Position numbers and translations under genes: made by a program
Notes under the pieces: model-generated
The model's input: only the letters and a program-made list of their open reading frames with translations
Database searches by the model: none
Told to the model about the DNA's origin: nothing
NCBI GenBank assembly: GCA_024516155.1
Contig: JAJJXM010000079.1
Location: 124,001 to 188,000, forward strand
DNA: 64,000 nucleotides
Direction: 5' to 3'
Origin: Pyronema omphalodes
Taxonomy: Eukaryota; Ascomycota; Pezizomycetes; Pezizales; Pyronemataceae
Shown: in pieces, positions 21,954 to 33,475 of the stretch
How the letters are laid out: every line of letters starts with the position of its first letter
How positions within the stretch are numbered: position 1 is the stretch's first letter

Positions 21954-23933
21954 GATATTGACGCCAGCATGGCCAATTTTCGAATTCTCCGTCTGGTGGG
22001 ATGGTTTTCGCAAGGACTTGGGCTGTGGTTTGGATCGCGCTAACTTTTTCTTCGGGTGACATAAAGTACTGAATCGCAAGGTGGACGAGTAAATGAAGGG
22101 TATATGTGGTCTCTCCCGTCCCTGTACTGTCTGTCTGACAGTGCAAGAGTGAAAAGTTCACCAATGTACCCAAAGCTTCGCGGAGTAGAAATTCATCCGA
22201 TCGACTTGCCAGCTCGGCGAGAAGCTCGTGCGGCACTGCCTGGGCATTGATGCATGCAATCAGACGCAAAATAGAGCCGGCGAGAGGTGATTGTGTCAGT
22301 ATTTGTCGGAAGGTGATTTCGAACGTGGTCAACACTGTCTCGGCACTGCTGGCGGAAGATATCGGTAACTCCGGCCTGAAGGGATTGTGAACTGGTTTCG
22401 AAAGCAACTGTTGTCGACGGGCCTTTGTTCGCTGAAATTCTGCAAGGTACTGGGTGGGCGTAATCGTGTGTCGGTTTATCTGGAGATATGAGGCAACTTG
22501 AGTGATTGCAAGCGGCAAGTACTGTAGTTCCTCGAGTAGTTCATCGCAGTCAGTCTTGTCGTATGGTAAATGACTGGGATAATGTTTCTGAAACAGATTC
22601 TTCGCATTGTCGGATGTCATGGGCTTCTTGTGTAAAACGCCGTTCGAGCCGGCTAACTGCTGAGCAACTTCGTAGTCTCTAGTCGTGATAACGATGGTCC
22701 CTTTCGCACACTTCGGAATGTATTTGGCCAACCCGTGGCTCTCCGCGCCGGTGGATTCAGGAAAAAGGTCCGTTTTGTTGTCCGCATTGTCGAGCACCAA
22801 TATCCAGTCCCCACTGTCCTTACTCTCTAACCAATTCTTGACCATCAACCGCGTGTTCTGGCTGGGATCCAACTCGTTGTATCCCGGGATTTTGACAAGC
22901 TTCGCTAGCTTCCGATAGTCTTCATCGAATCTCGTCGGGCTTTCGCAGTAGATCCAGAAAACGCTATGCGACCTTTGGCATGAATACACGAAATCGAGGA
23001 CGTCTTGGGTTTTTCTGTATTTTCAGGCGTTAGGGTAAGAAACAGTCAAGATTAATTGCAGGATTTGGGGCCATACCCAACCCCACCCAAGCCATGCAAG
23101 GCAACCTTGATATGCGACATAACAGTATTCTGGTTCGCCCTCTTTTCCTCGACGAACGTACGAACTTGGGATTTCCCAACGTAATCCTCGTTCTCGGGGA
23201 ACGGCACAAGAAAATGGAGGTTCGGCGATACGTATTCCGCCAATCTCAAGAGCTTTGTCGTTGTAGAAGAAAAGTATCTCTTCGTAAGATGTATGAGATC
23301 CTGGTTACATCGCTCGAGTCCCGTAATCAGTTCCTGCAAACGGTCCTTGTCACGCAATGCCCATTTAAGCGTTGTACACGAAGAGACAGAACGATCAAAC
23401 TGATGAGCAAACTCCTTCGCTTTATCCAATGGGAGCGCAATTGTGAAGTCTGGGATTATGTTCGTTGCCGGGGCGACTGTATTTGTTTCTGTGACAACTT
23501 GCGGTTTGCGGAAGATACGGCTTGTCTTCTCTTTCCATCTGTCGAACCGTGACGTCTTTTCTCGATGACCCGCTGATTCAATCGAAGTTGCCGTCTTTGT
23601 GTTCGAAATACCATAAGTACTTTCCATTTGCTGCATATCGGCAAATACTTTGGCGATTTTGAACAATGTCCTGGCGATCAATTCGAGCTTTCCAGGATGT
23701 TGGTTGTAGAAATAGTCGTGTATAATTTCTGGACTCAGGCCCTCCGCATGCTGCGTAGTCTTATCAGCCCAATCCTTCAATCTCTCTTTCTCAACCCCAA
23801 ATTGGCGTTGGAGTTCCTTAAAGTCTTCTGCCTGAGCTTCGGCGGTCACAAAGATCTGGTAACCTCGAACTATCGTATTGGCAAGGGGTCCAATCAGCCC
23901 GAGCAAGGCAAGAGTCGTTCCTAACGGGTCCAT
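21941..23933 (-). pseudogene. NOD-like receptor, 5' half: HeLo + NB-ARC (truncated by LINE)
   Basis: Two exons: 23933-23077 and 23014 onward, with a 62-bp GT-AG intron whose splicing completes the Walker A motif GLGGVGKT. Residues 1-about 230 resemble the HeLo (prion-inhibition and propagation) domain: MDPLGTTLALLGLIGPLAN, then AEDFKELQRQF and RLKDWAD. This is a membrane-acting cell-death domain in fungal incompatibility proteins. NB-ARC follows: Walker B DWILVLDNAD, GTIVITTRD, YLPLAITQVASYL (GLPL-like), a winged helix, and LHLLVHLAIQYF in the MHD position. The frame now runs 36 codons into LINE sequence and stops at 21835, predicting a 678-aa protein without its TPR sensor. ATG at 23933 is the first methionine of the HeLo start. 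Confidence 0.87.
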
Positions 23934-26220
23934 GGCTCAGTTGGAGAAGGATGACGGCCTCAGACGATGATTAACGACGGTTGCGTACAGTCGATAAACT
24001 GCGGCGATGGTGATATGTTTAGCGATCTTTGATATTTCCCCAGGTCAATTGAGGGCTCAACGACACCATGTGTCCCGAAACATCCTCGACCCCGCACCAA
24101 TCTGCGTCTAATACGTGTTACTATTTAGGCGCTTCTCTATGTTCTCCGGGACGAATCAGCTCCAATCTCAGTGTCACTACCACGCGATGTATGCATTGTG
24201 CATTGTCAAGTACTGCTCTCTATGCATATGATGCAGAGTGGATGGAGGGCATCCGATTTGGAAACACGCGAGCATGCGTATGTATGTGACGTATGACGTA
24301 TGATCCACCCAACATTTATAAAAAGAAATTAGCGCAGAATGCTTTCGCTGTAATAAGTAGGTTCGGCAACCTGACACTAAAAGCTGGTAGCATGGTCTTG
24401 GCGTACTTTACTAAGGAATCCCGCAGTGTGCGGAGTGGTGAGTTTTGCGAAGTTTACGGAGTTGAATTTTGGCGAGAGAAAGAGCCGCATAGTAGCGTGA
24501 GACAGCGCGAGCATCATGTGTCGCTGCAAACACTGTCGCTGCAAACCACAGTGTACGATGCTCTCGCTTTGTAGGGAGCTGGAATCGTCGCGATTGAGTT
24601 GCTACGTTATCATACTCTACAAGAGCAGCAGCAGCAATGTCGAGCTTTGATGAACGAGATGAGTCCGATACGCAGCAGGCGGACAGCATATGGTGACGAT
24701 GTCGGTATCGCCCAGCGTTCTGAGTGCTTTCTAGACTTCACTCCGACCTTATTCATACTTGATTGGTGTTGGTAACGGTCCTCACGCATTAGAGTGCATA
24801 CACTATACTTCTCTTGGTTCGCTCCTGAAAGTTTTGAAAAGTTTTAGGGCCAGGTGGGAACTTCTTAGTTTTAGCGTAAAAAACTTTTCAGACGGCGCTA
24901 GGGGGAGCTGATTATGCATACTAGAGACCAGAGGTGATAGCCTCCGAATGATAGCGCGTTGCCGAATCCCTCTAATTGGCCGGCTCATTTGGCTTGCATT
25001 GGTAGTTTTAGCTCCACAGAAACTAGCTATATGAGGTTAAATGAAACATACTCAGTCACGTGAGACAGTGAATGTGCGGGAGGACATGTACGTTAAGTTA
25101 GATCACCGTAAAGTACGGACTTCCATTAAGCTGGAGTATGGTGAGGATATCTGTTAGAGAGCGCGTGCTTGCACGGCCGCACTCGAAGAATCAGGCTTCG
25201 TGGTGAAGATCCCTATGGTACATGTCTGCCATACAAATTGCATATGTTATAACCTTGCCCCACCAAACTTTTTATGCACCGGGTAAGTTATTCAAGGTTT
25301 AATCCATCACAGTTATAAAGCCAGAAGATATAACGGCCTGTTGCATAAAAACTCTCGGCATTCAGCAAATGGTCCCATCAATCGTAAATGATGTTAATTT
25401 AAACCGACCATACAAGGAGGCTTCGGTGAATTCTACATTGCATTCCATCAAATGGACGGAATGTCGCCCTGAGACAAAAACAAAAAAAAAAAAAAATTGG
25501 CCATGGGTTATCATATTAATTTTGCAATTCAAACGTGACATGAAATAAAACAAATCCTCATGATAATCATTTGCCTGCTCACCAAGCCACACCTGTATTT
25601 CTTAACAAATATCGGTGCTCATTGCAAACAAAAAATCCCACAAATTCTTGTATAGAAGTATATCAATTATTTTCCGTGAGTCATTTAGAACCACCTCATA
25701 GACAACTTTTACTTCCTCCGGCATTTCCCCTTTGATTTCGTCCGACATACAGCATTATCAGCTATGCAGGGTAAGATTATAGGGAATGTGATCGCAACAG
25801 CTAGTTATCTCCTTGGTAGGTGAGCGCAGGGGAGCAGTGTAGGACTGGAATCGATGGAGAGTAGCTTGTATGGAAGAGCTGAGGTTGGCAAGGAAGGAGA
25901 ACCGGGAATTCCATTCCGGTGGAGTCCAGGAAGACGGAGGGTGTGGACACTATGGTATACTAGCTTGCATTTTAGCGCCTTTTCCACCTTGAAAATGTTC
26001 AGCCTAGTCCAGATTTTTCACTGAAGACAGGCTTTCAGATTCTCAACAGGCTCCCTATATCTTCAGCATTCGCTCAATTACTGACGAATTCCCATCCTGA
26101 GTTCGCAGATGCAAACCCGCCATCTATTGAAAATACACACCATTGCAGAGTTCTATGGTTGGAACTGTGAAATACTGATCAATGAGGTTTATAAGGCGAA
26201 ATATTGACTGACAGAATAGA
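23934..26220. other. intergenic, receptor promoter and unannotated sequence
   Basis: About 2.3 kb with no gene I can support. An A-run lies at about 25482-25496. The scattered ORFs (24293-24574, 25362-25592) show no family features. Confidence 0.4.
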
Positions 26221-26226
26221 ACAATG
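26221..26226 (+). repeat. target-site duplication, left of copia-2
   Basis: ACAATG, repeated directly after the right LTR at 31880-31885. Confidence 0.75.
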
Positions 26227-26776
26227 TGTTAAAATTATGGTAGAAATGACTTTTGCTTCAAGTGTTGATTTTTGGTTTCACTATCACGGGCACTTGCCAC
26301 TTGCATCTTCACGTCATGCTCTCACCATGTATTTTTCTTTATCTTATCTGATTTCTTTTTCGTCGCTTCTAGATGTTTCTTTCTTACTCGATGTATGTTA
26401 GTTTTCTGTTTGCTTCCACGGCATTCCATGCCTATGACATCATCAGGTTCTAGCGGTTTCTACCCGCTTCCAGACATATCTAGTAACTTCGATGTAAAGA
26501 CTCAGAGTCCGGCTTGTCGTCGACAACCTGAGTCAATCCAAACTATGTATGTAACTATTTTCAGACTTGCCAGGCAGAGGTCTCAGGTATTTATACCCGC
26601 TCCCTCTCCCTCCAACGATGAACAATACAACAATTCAATCTACAACAAAAACCTCCTCTATTCAAACATCTATAGTGATCTAAAACCTACTCCTCTCGTC
26701 GTCAAAACCCTCTCCCTGCACAAATACCCTCACAGGTATTGCTCCGCTGCTGTGCACAACCTATCACTCGTTCATT
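26227..26776 (+). repeat. left LTR of copia-2
   Basis: Begins TGTTAAAATTATGG and ends TCGTTCATT, matching 31330-31879. The 3' terminus is not the usual CA. A TATTTATA-like box near 26586 is a candidate promoter. ORFs inside the LTRs are not considered genes. Confidence 0.9.
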
Positions 26777-26777
26777 C

Positions 26778-26789
26778 GGTTATGAGCCC
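26778..26789 (+). other. primer-binding site, tRNA-iMet anticodon region
   Basis: GGTTATGAGCCC, one base after the LTR; identical to the site of copia-1 and complementary to the initiator tRNA anticodon arm. Confidence 0.8.
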
Positions 26790-26853
26790 GGCATAGCCAA
26801 AAATCAATTCAACCAGACGAATTCCTACGCATCCAACGATCGAATAAATCGAC

Positions 26854-29800
26854 ATGTCCTCTTCAAAAGTCACCTACCCGGACCTCCCAAAACCCGAACC
26901 ACCACACAATCTTCATGAATCCTTCAGGACCAAGAAATTCAACAAGGACATGAAAATTTCCACTGTTAAACTCGACAACATCGAAGTTCTCACTGGGCAC
27001 GACAACTACGAAGACTGGCGCGACCAAATGACGATTATTTTCGACGCCATGCAGGTATCTGAACTGGTTATTGATGGAGCAACTCCAGCAGAAGATGCAG
27101 ACGATGATGAGTATGAGGTGTTCAAGGCACTCAAGGCTCAGTGTCTTCTGGTTCTCATACAGGTGCTGTCGAAACCCATCATCAAAGTAGTGGCCAAGAA
27201 GCGCGACCCCCACGCCATTTGGGTCTACCTAGAGAACACCTATCACCGCAATACAGCCTTCTCTTTTGTTCAGGCAATTATGTCTTTCACCTCGCTTGCC
27301 TCATCCTATGATCCTTCCAAACCAATCACCGAATACCTCGACAGATTTGAAACTGAATGGAATCGTCTCTACAACCTGACCACCGGCGCAAAACCCTCCG
27401 ACAGTTATCGCAAAGCTTTCCGTTTGTTCCTGGAAGAAGACAAAGCCAAAAGGGATTTTCTCCTGGGTTTCCTTGTGAACCACCACAGCAATGTTGTGGA
27501 CAATCTCACAACCAAAGATGACCTTTCCTACTCAGATGTAGTTCTCAAACTGCACTCCCTTTCCTCCATGGAAATTCAATCGGTTGCCCTGAAAACCTAC
27601 CAGTCCAAGGGTCAAGGGAAAAAGAAGATCGAAAATTCTGGTGGTAATTCAACCAAGGAATGCACCTACTGCAGGAAACACCACCTCGGAAATCCAGTCG
27701 GTCATACCTGGAATGAATGTCGGAAGCTGAAAGCAAAGAATGAGGAAAAGAAGAAGGAAAAGAAAACTGAACAAGCCAACATTGCAAAAGAAGAAGTCTC
27801 TGCACATGCTCTAGCGACAACCAAAGTCAGTAACCCCTCCATCACCCTTACCTGGATCTTCGACACCGGCGCAAGCTCACATATGACGTCCAATGAAGAA
27901 TGCTTCGAATCACTTTCAGCGCATCGAGGAACTGTAAAGATTGGAAATTCCCAATGCCTACAAGTTGAAGGAAAAGGTACTGTCATTTTGAACAGTATAC
28001 TTCCAAATGGCACAATCTCTCCAATACGCTTGAATGAAGTGCTCTTTGTACCAGATTTGGACTGTTCATTGTTCTCTTGGCTCTCGGTTCGTGGGAAAGG
28101 TTACAACATGATTGATGATGGAAAAGGCATTGAACTTCGGAGGAAACATGATGGATCACTCGTTCTGTGTGCCAATTTAGTTGGGATCTTATTTTATATT
28201 CCTGAATATATCGACTATGCTCACAAGACAACATTCATGCACTGGCATTCCGCCTTTGGACATGTTGCACCCTCGGCTCTTCGACAATTAGAATATTACA
28301 AGGATGGACACCTAATTCCTACGGCTCCAAACAATTTCCATTGTGAACCATGCATTCTTGCCAAATCAACACACTCAGCTCCCGCAGCAGTCATTCACCG
28401 AGCAACTAGAAAATTGGAATTAATTCACTCCGACCTTTCAGGAAAATCTCCGGTACCTTCCTATGCAGGAAATCAATATTACATGACTATTGTTGATGAT
28501 TTCACTCGGGCCACCTGGGTATATTTCCTCAAACTCAAGTCAGAAGCTATTCCTATTCTTAAAAACTTTATTGTTATGTGTGAACGGCAATACAATTTAA
28601 AAGTTCTGAGAATAAGAACAGATAATGGCGGGGAATATGTCAACAAAGATCTCGAAAATTTCCTGAAGGAACTCGGAATAATGCATGAACCAACACCACC
28701 TTATTCTCATGAATCCAATGGAGTTGCTGAACGACTCAATCGCACAATCATGAATATGGTCCGAGCAATGCTTGTTAATCTCGATAAAAGGTTATGGCAA
28801 GAAGCTGTCCATACTGCAGTTTATCTCAAGAATAGATTGCCTCACTCAGCGGTCAAGGATCAGACCCCCTATGAGGCATTTCGCGGTGAAAAACCCACGA
28901 TCCATCACCTTCAGCCCTTCGGAAGAGAGTGCTACATCCATATACCAGTTGAGAAGCGAGCTCCTGGTAGTAAGCTGCTTCCACGTGCTGAAAAAGGTAT
29001 CTTCGTTGGATATACCGACAGCATACACATTTACAAGGTGTTTGTTCCCTCTAGAAAACATCTTTTTACCTCCCGTGAGGTTATATTCCCTACCTCTAAT
29101 TCAGAAGGGGATTTTTCGCCTACTTTGACCAACCATCAGCAGCTCCAGCAATATATGCCGAAATCTACACCCCCTTCCTCTTTAAGTACTCCTCTTTCCA
29201 TACCACTGAACCCAGAAGGATTTCCCTCACGAAGACACTGGCAACAATGGTGCTTTCGAAATCCGAAAGAAGCAACAACATGGTCCAACATGGGTGTGCC
29301 AAATGTTCATGCAATATGGTATCCTGGACTTAAGAAAGAGGATGGTGATGAATATTTACGGATACAAACTGGACGCAACTTTACTCCTCATCCTGAGCAT
29401 AATTTCATTAATCCAATCGACGAAGAACCTACAACATCATTACCATCTTCACCTATAATTAAATCTGAACAGCCCGATGATGTGACGCCCAACAACTCAC
29501 AGAGGTTTTCACCAATGGATCTTGATACACCATATGGTTCACAGCTTGCACCCACGGATGTTCAACCTTCAACTTCTCCTCCACAAGCTCAACCTATCAT
29601 TCAGCAGCCTGTTCAACAACAAACACGTTTCGGATGCATTATCAAACCCCCTATTCGTTATGGATTTGATCTACCTGCACCACCAGGAAAATTCCCTGAA
29701 CCGGCACCAATTCCAAATGATAACCATGGAGAAGACGAAGAAGATACTATCCTTGTGGCAACAGCTCTTACTTCTGCCTCTGAAATCGAACATGAGTTCC

Positions 29801-31335
29801 CCAGAACAGTCAAGGAAGCCATGTCTCGCCCTGATGCAGATAAATGGGTCGAAGCAATGGAAGATGAATTGGATTCCCTCAAACAGAATGATACTTGGGA
29901 AGTTGTTGACAAACCTACCAACAGAAAGATAGTTAATTGCATGTGGATTTTTCGAATAAAATACAACTCTGATGGAAGCCTCGATCGATACAAGGCAAGA
30001 CTTGTTGCACGCGGTGACTCTCAAGTTGCTGGCACAGATTATGATGAGTTATTCGCCCCTGTTGTACGATTCGACTCCCTGCGACTCTTATTGGCAATTT
30101 CAGCATCTGAGAAATGGAGGCCTCGGCAACTAGATGTTAAAACAGCATTTCTCTATGGTCACCTCAAAGAAGAAATTTATATGCACCTTCCTGAACGGCG
30201 GAAAATTGAAGGAAAAGTATGCAAATTAAAACGGTGTCTCTACGGCCTGAAGCAATCTCCCAGGGAGTGGTATGCGAGGCTTACCAACTACCTCCTTCCC
30301 TACGGATTTGCTATCGCAAATTTCGACCCATGTGTTTTGATTCACAATAGTGATAAACTCTTTATAGCCATCTATGTGGATGACATTACGATTTTTGGGC
30401 CTAGCAATGATCTCACTGAAAGGATCATCTCAGCTTTGAAGACAGAATTCGAAGTTAAAGATCTGGTTGGCCTTCATTGGCTTCTAGGAATAAAAATCGA
30501 GTTCACGGAACAGGCTATTACTCTTTCCCAGGAAACCTACATCGACAAAGTCCTCGAACGCTTCGGTATGAAGGATTGTAACCCTGTCTCAACTCCTCTT
30601 GATCCAAATGTACAACTTCGAGCCGGACTACCTGAAGAACGGATAAACAACATCTCCCTCTACCAGCAAATAATCGGCTCTCTGATGTACGCAGTTACCG
30701 GGACAAGACCTGATATCGCCTATGCAGTTACACACCTCTCACAGTTCAATTCATGCCCAACCAAGGTACATCTGTCCGCCGCTAAAAGAGTCCTGAGATA
30801 TCTCAAAGGAACAAGAAATCTTGAACTCACCTATCACTATGGGAAATCCCTCTACCTCGAAGGATTTTGTGACGCATCTTATGGTAATTGCCTGGATACT
30901 CGAAGGAGCTCTTGGGGATACCTGTTTCAACTTGGAGAAGCAACCATAAGTTGGCGGTCTCGAAGACAACGCTCTGTTGCCACCTCAACAAGCGAAGCTG
31001 AATATATGGCCCTCTCTATGACCTCGAAACACTATCTCTGGACAACTAGAGCTCTTGCTGAACTCCTGCATCACGATATCCCAGCTGCGATTCGTAGTGA
31101 TAATTCAAGTGCTATTGACATTGCACAAAATCACAAACTGAACGACCGAAGCAAACATGTGGATATGCATTACCATTCCATTCGAGAACTCATCGAAACC
31201 GGTCAAGTCACAGTCATCCACATTGATGGTAGAAACAATTTGGCAGATATATGTACCAAGGCAGTTACACAGGGAGTTAGCGAGCATCTCCGTTCTCGAA
31301 TCTTTGGGACAGTGACAAGTGAGAAGGGGTGTTAA
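26854..31335 (+). CDS. copia Gag-Pol polyprotein
   Basis: 1493 aa in one frame. Gag occupies about residues 1-270, with a stretched zinc knuckle CTYC...GHTWNEC (10 rather than 4 residues before the histidine). Aspartic protease WIFDTGASSHM is at about 333. GAG-pre-integrase HWHSAFGH...CEPC is followed by the integrase triad: HSDLSG (about 524), RTDNGGEY (about 588) and NGVAERLN (about 623). Reverse transcriptase (RVT_2) has DVKTAFLYG and catalytic YVDDITIFG (about 1174). RNase H has FCDASYG (about 1338), TSEAEYMAL, SDNSSAI and HVDMHYH. The stop codon TAA lies inside the right LTR (TGTTAA), so the ORF overlaps it by 6 bp. There is no gag/pol frameshift. Confidence 0.96.
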   Translation: MSSSKVTYPDLPKPEPPHNLHESFRTKKFNKDMKISTVKLDNIEVLTGHDNYEDWRDQMTIIFDAMQVSELVIDGATPAEDADDDEYEVFKALKAQCLLVLIQVLSKPIIKVVAKKRDPHAIWVYLENTYHRNTAFSFVQAIMSFTSLASSYDPSKPITEYLDRFETEWNRLYNLTTGAKPSDSYRKAFRLFLEEDKAKRDFLLGFLVNHHSNVVDNLTTKDDLSYSDVVLKLHSLSSMEIQSVALKTYQSKGQGKKKIENSGGNSTKECTYCRKHHLGNPVGHTWNECRKLKAKNEEKKKEKKTEQANIAKEEVSAHALATTKVSNPSITLTWIFDTGASSHMTSNEECFESLSAHRGTVKIGNSQCLQVEGKGTVILNSILPNGTISPIRLNEVLFVPDLDCSLFSWLSVRGKGYNMIDDGKGIELRRKHDGSLVLCANLVGILFYIPEYIDYAHKTTFMHWHSAFGHVAPSALRQLEYYKDGHLIPTAPNNFHCEPCILAKSTHSAPAAVIHRATRKLELIHSDLSGKSPVPSYAGNQYYMTIVDDFTRATWVYFLKLKSEAIPILKNFIVMCERQYNLKVLRIRTDNGGEYVNKDLENFLKELGIMHEPTPPYSHESNGVAERLNRTIMNMVRAMLVNLDKRLWQEAVHTAVYLKNRLPHSAVKDQTPYEAFRGEKPTIHHLQPFGRECYIHIPVEKRAPGSKLLPRAEKGIFVGYTDSIHIYKVFVPSRKHLFTSREVIFPTSNSEGDFSPTLTNHQQLQQYMPKSTPPSSLSTPLSIPLNPEGFPSRRHWQQWCFRNPKEATTWSNMGVPNVHAIWYPGLKKEDGDEYLRIQTGRNFTPHPEHNFINPIDEEPTTSLPSSPIIKSEQPDDVTPNNSQRFSPMDLDTPYGSQLAPTDVQPSTSPPQAQPIIQQPVQQQTRFGCIIKPPIRYGFDLPAPPGKFPEPAPIPNDNHGEDEEDTILVATALTSASEIEHEFPRTVKEAMSRPDADKWVEAMEDELDSLKQNDTWEVVDKPTNRKIVNCMWIFRIKYNSDGSLDRYKARLVARGDSQVAGTDYDELFAPVVRFDSLRLLLAISASEKWRPRQLDVKTAFLYGHLKEEIYMHLPERRKIEGKVCKLKRCLYGLKQSPREWYARLTNYLLPYGFAIANFDPCVLIHNSDKLFIAIYVDDITIFGPSNDLTERIISALKTEFEVKDLVGLHWLLGIKIEFTEQAITLSQETYIDKVLERFGMKDCNPVSTPLDPNVQLRAGLPEERINNISLYQQIIGSLMYAVTGTRPDIAYAVTHLSQFNSCPTKVHLSAAKRVLRYLKGTRNLELTYHYGKSLYLEGFCDASYGNCLDTRRSSWGYLFQLGEATISWRSRRQRSVATSTSEAEYMALSMTSKHYLWTTRALAELLHHDIPAAIRSDNSSAIDIAQNHKLNDRSKHVDMHYHSIRELIETGQVTVIHIDGRNNLADICTKAVTQGVSEHLRSRIFGTVTSEKGC
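31319..31329 (+). other. polypurine tract of copia-2
   Basis: AGTGAGAAGGGG-like purine run directly before the right LTR; primes plus-strand synthesis in LTR elements. Confidence 0.65.
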
Positions 31336-31879
31336 AATTATGGTAGAAATGACTTTTGCTTCAAGTGTTGATTTTTGGTTTCACTATCACGGGCACTTGC
31401 CACTTGCATCTTCACGTCATGCTCTCACCATGTATTTTTCTTTATCTTATCTGATTTCTTTTTCGTCGCTTCTAGATGTTTCTTTCTTACTCGATGTATG
31501 TTAGTTTTCTGTTTGCTTCCACGGCATTCCATGCCTATGACATCATCAGGTTCCAGCGGTTTCTACCCGCTTCCAGACCTATCTAGTAACTTCGATGTAA
31601 AGACTCAGAGTCCGGCTTGTCGTCGACAACCTGAGTCAATCCAAACTATGTATGTAACTATTTTCAGACTTGGCAGGCAGAGGTCTCAGGTATTTATACC
31701 CCCTCCCTCTCCCTCCAACGATGAACAATACAACAATTCAATCTACAACAAAAACCTCCTCTATTCAAACATCTATAGTGATCCAAGACCTACTCCTCTC
31801 ATCGTCAAAACCCTCTCCCTGCACAAATACCCTCACAGGTATTGCTCCGCTGCTGTGCACAACCTATCACTCGTTCATT
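31330..31879 (+). repeat. right LTR of copia-2
   Basis: 550 bp, about 98.7% identical to the left LTR by eye. It is followed by the duplicated target ACAATG at 31880-31885. Confidence 0.9.
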
Positions 31880-32243
31880 ACAATGCTGATCGGTATAGGC
31901 TATTCCGAAACGCTTCGGATCCTGCTGACTTAGTGAGTTCTCATTCATGTTCGACTTACCTCACAGAAAGTCATGAAATTCCTTATTATCAATGATCTTC
32001 GTCTGTAAATCAAACTACAGTTATCTTGCAAGTTTATCTTGTAGTATAAACATTAACACCACTCAATAAACGTGCTAGATGATTTTGCAGTGTATGGGGG
32101 TATTACAGAACGCAAGGTGTGGAGTAAATAGTCACGTAAACAATGGAAGAAGAGATTGCAGACGATAACAAAAGAAATTGTAAACAATGACAAAACAAAT
32201 TGTAAATGACTTGTGAATGGCAGCTGTAAATAATAAATAGACC

Positions 32244-32410
32244 AATTGTAAATGACGTTTAAGTGAGTTGTAAATAAATTGTAAATGACGTCTAAGTGGG
32301 GTCGTAAATAAATTGTAAATGACGTCTAAGTGGGGTTGTAAATAAATTGTAAATGACGTTTAAGTGGGGTTGTAAATAAATTGTAAATGACGTTTAAGTG
32401 GGGTTGTAAA
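32244..32410 (+). repeat. 34-bp tandem repeat, five copies
   Basis: Unit TTGTAAATGACGTYTAAGTG followed by GGGTTGTAAATAAA. TGACGT occurs at 32253, 32286, 32320, 32354 and 32388, a 33-34 bp period. More diverged TTGTAAA words extend left to about 32150. TGACGT is also the core of CRE/ATF-type bZIP sites, though no gene lies close. Confidence 0.85.
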
Positions 32411-33024
32411 TAGAATGTAAACGAGGATTAAATAGGTTGTAAGAAATACCCAAGAAGATTGTAAACAGGTAATAAACCTAGATTATGATTTGGTGGGGAA
32501 ATTTCGAGATTTATACATGATTTATGCACCAATTTTATAACCATTTCATGAACCATAGGGGATTAGAGTGAAGAAAGAACATTTAATTGGTGATGGGGCT
32601 CAGCTCAAGCCTAGTGTCAGAGTTGGGCATCGGAGTAAACGCGGGTTGAGCGATATCAGCAGCAGCAACTCCTCCGATTTCAGCGATTCCTCCTCGGATT
32701 CCAGCGTTCTGTTGAAATATTTGTGGAATGAATTTTTTTCGTGTGCCGTCCACAAGGCAAGCAAGTCTCTTGGCCACTTAACGCCAGTTCTCTCAACCCA
32801 CTTTCAGGCAGCAGCGCATTCAGCTGGCCCTCACAATTAAAAATGGTCTTCACGCAGATGACTCCATTTTATTGGTCAAACCCCCCTTGTTGAAAATATG
32901 CACTGATTTCTTCACCCAGCTTTCAGCCAGCATCGTGATGACCCCTAATTTTTGAGGAAATAATCTTATAATGATCTGCTCCATTTCAAATAGATTTCAC
33001 ACTCTATTGTCGTTATTGTCTTGC

Positions 33025-33475
33025 AAATGGTGCATTCACCCCCAAAGATCATCACCGGAAACAGTGCTGACTCAAAAACATTGCCTGGCTATGCGCTAGG
33101 GTCAGCAGCCCATAAAACCAGTCCAATTGCAACCCTTTTGAAATATCGTGAGCCTTCGCCAATACAGGTATGTGCTTTATTGTGTTGTTGCTTGACGTCC
33201 CCACTGGCCGCAAAAATATCACGTCCATTCATGATTTAAGTACACCGTCCCCAGTGCTCGCCACATATATAAATTCTTCTCCAGGATGTACTCGTCACCT
33301 CCAATCTGGAGCTGTTGCAATTTGCAGTAAAAGCGCTGATTTCATTAACAGTGACGTCGCGTTAATGTATCAAAACACTTTTCATTCGTAACGGAAGCCC
33401 CAATGGCCCCTTTAATATGTTGCATTGATAAACCTCATAGCCGACTGTTAGGAAGCCTGGGCAAGGTATTTTTTT
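33025..33475 (+). repeat. unclassified dispersed repeat, copy A
   Basis: About 450 bp, homologous by eye to the reverse complement of 44745-45200. Shared words include CTTGACGTCCCCA, CCTTCGCC/TCTTCGCC-ATACAG, TCTCCAGGAT and CAAAACACTTTTCATTCGTAACG. Neither copy has a continuous common frame. A short ATG frame at 33403 (MAPLICCID, compare MAALTYCID in copy B) is followed by GGTATTTTTT, which could be a splice donor. Confidence 0.6.

Larger units (their letters stand above)
26227..31879 (+). mobile_element. complete Ty1/copia retrotransposon (copia-2)
   Basis: 5653 bp: two 550-bp LTRs, a tRNA-iMet half-tRNA primer site, a single 1493-codon gag-pol ORF, a polypurine tract and a flanking 6-bp duplication. 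By eye the LTRs differ at about seven positions (1.3%), so the insertion is fairly recent. All expected catalytic motifs are present, so the copy may be autonomous. Confidence 0.95.

Noticed and set aside
26272..26796. 174-codon ORF in the left copia LTR (and its 206-codon twin at 31375-31995)
   Set aside because: Lie in the LTRs, differ by LTR drift, and show no protein family; treated as chance frames.
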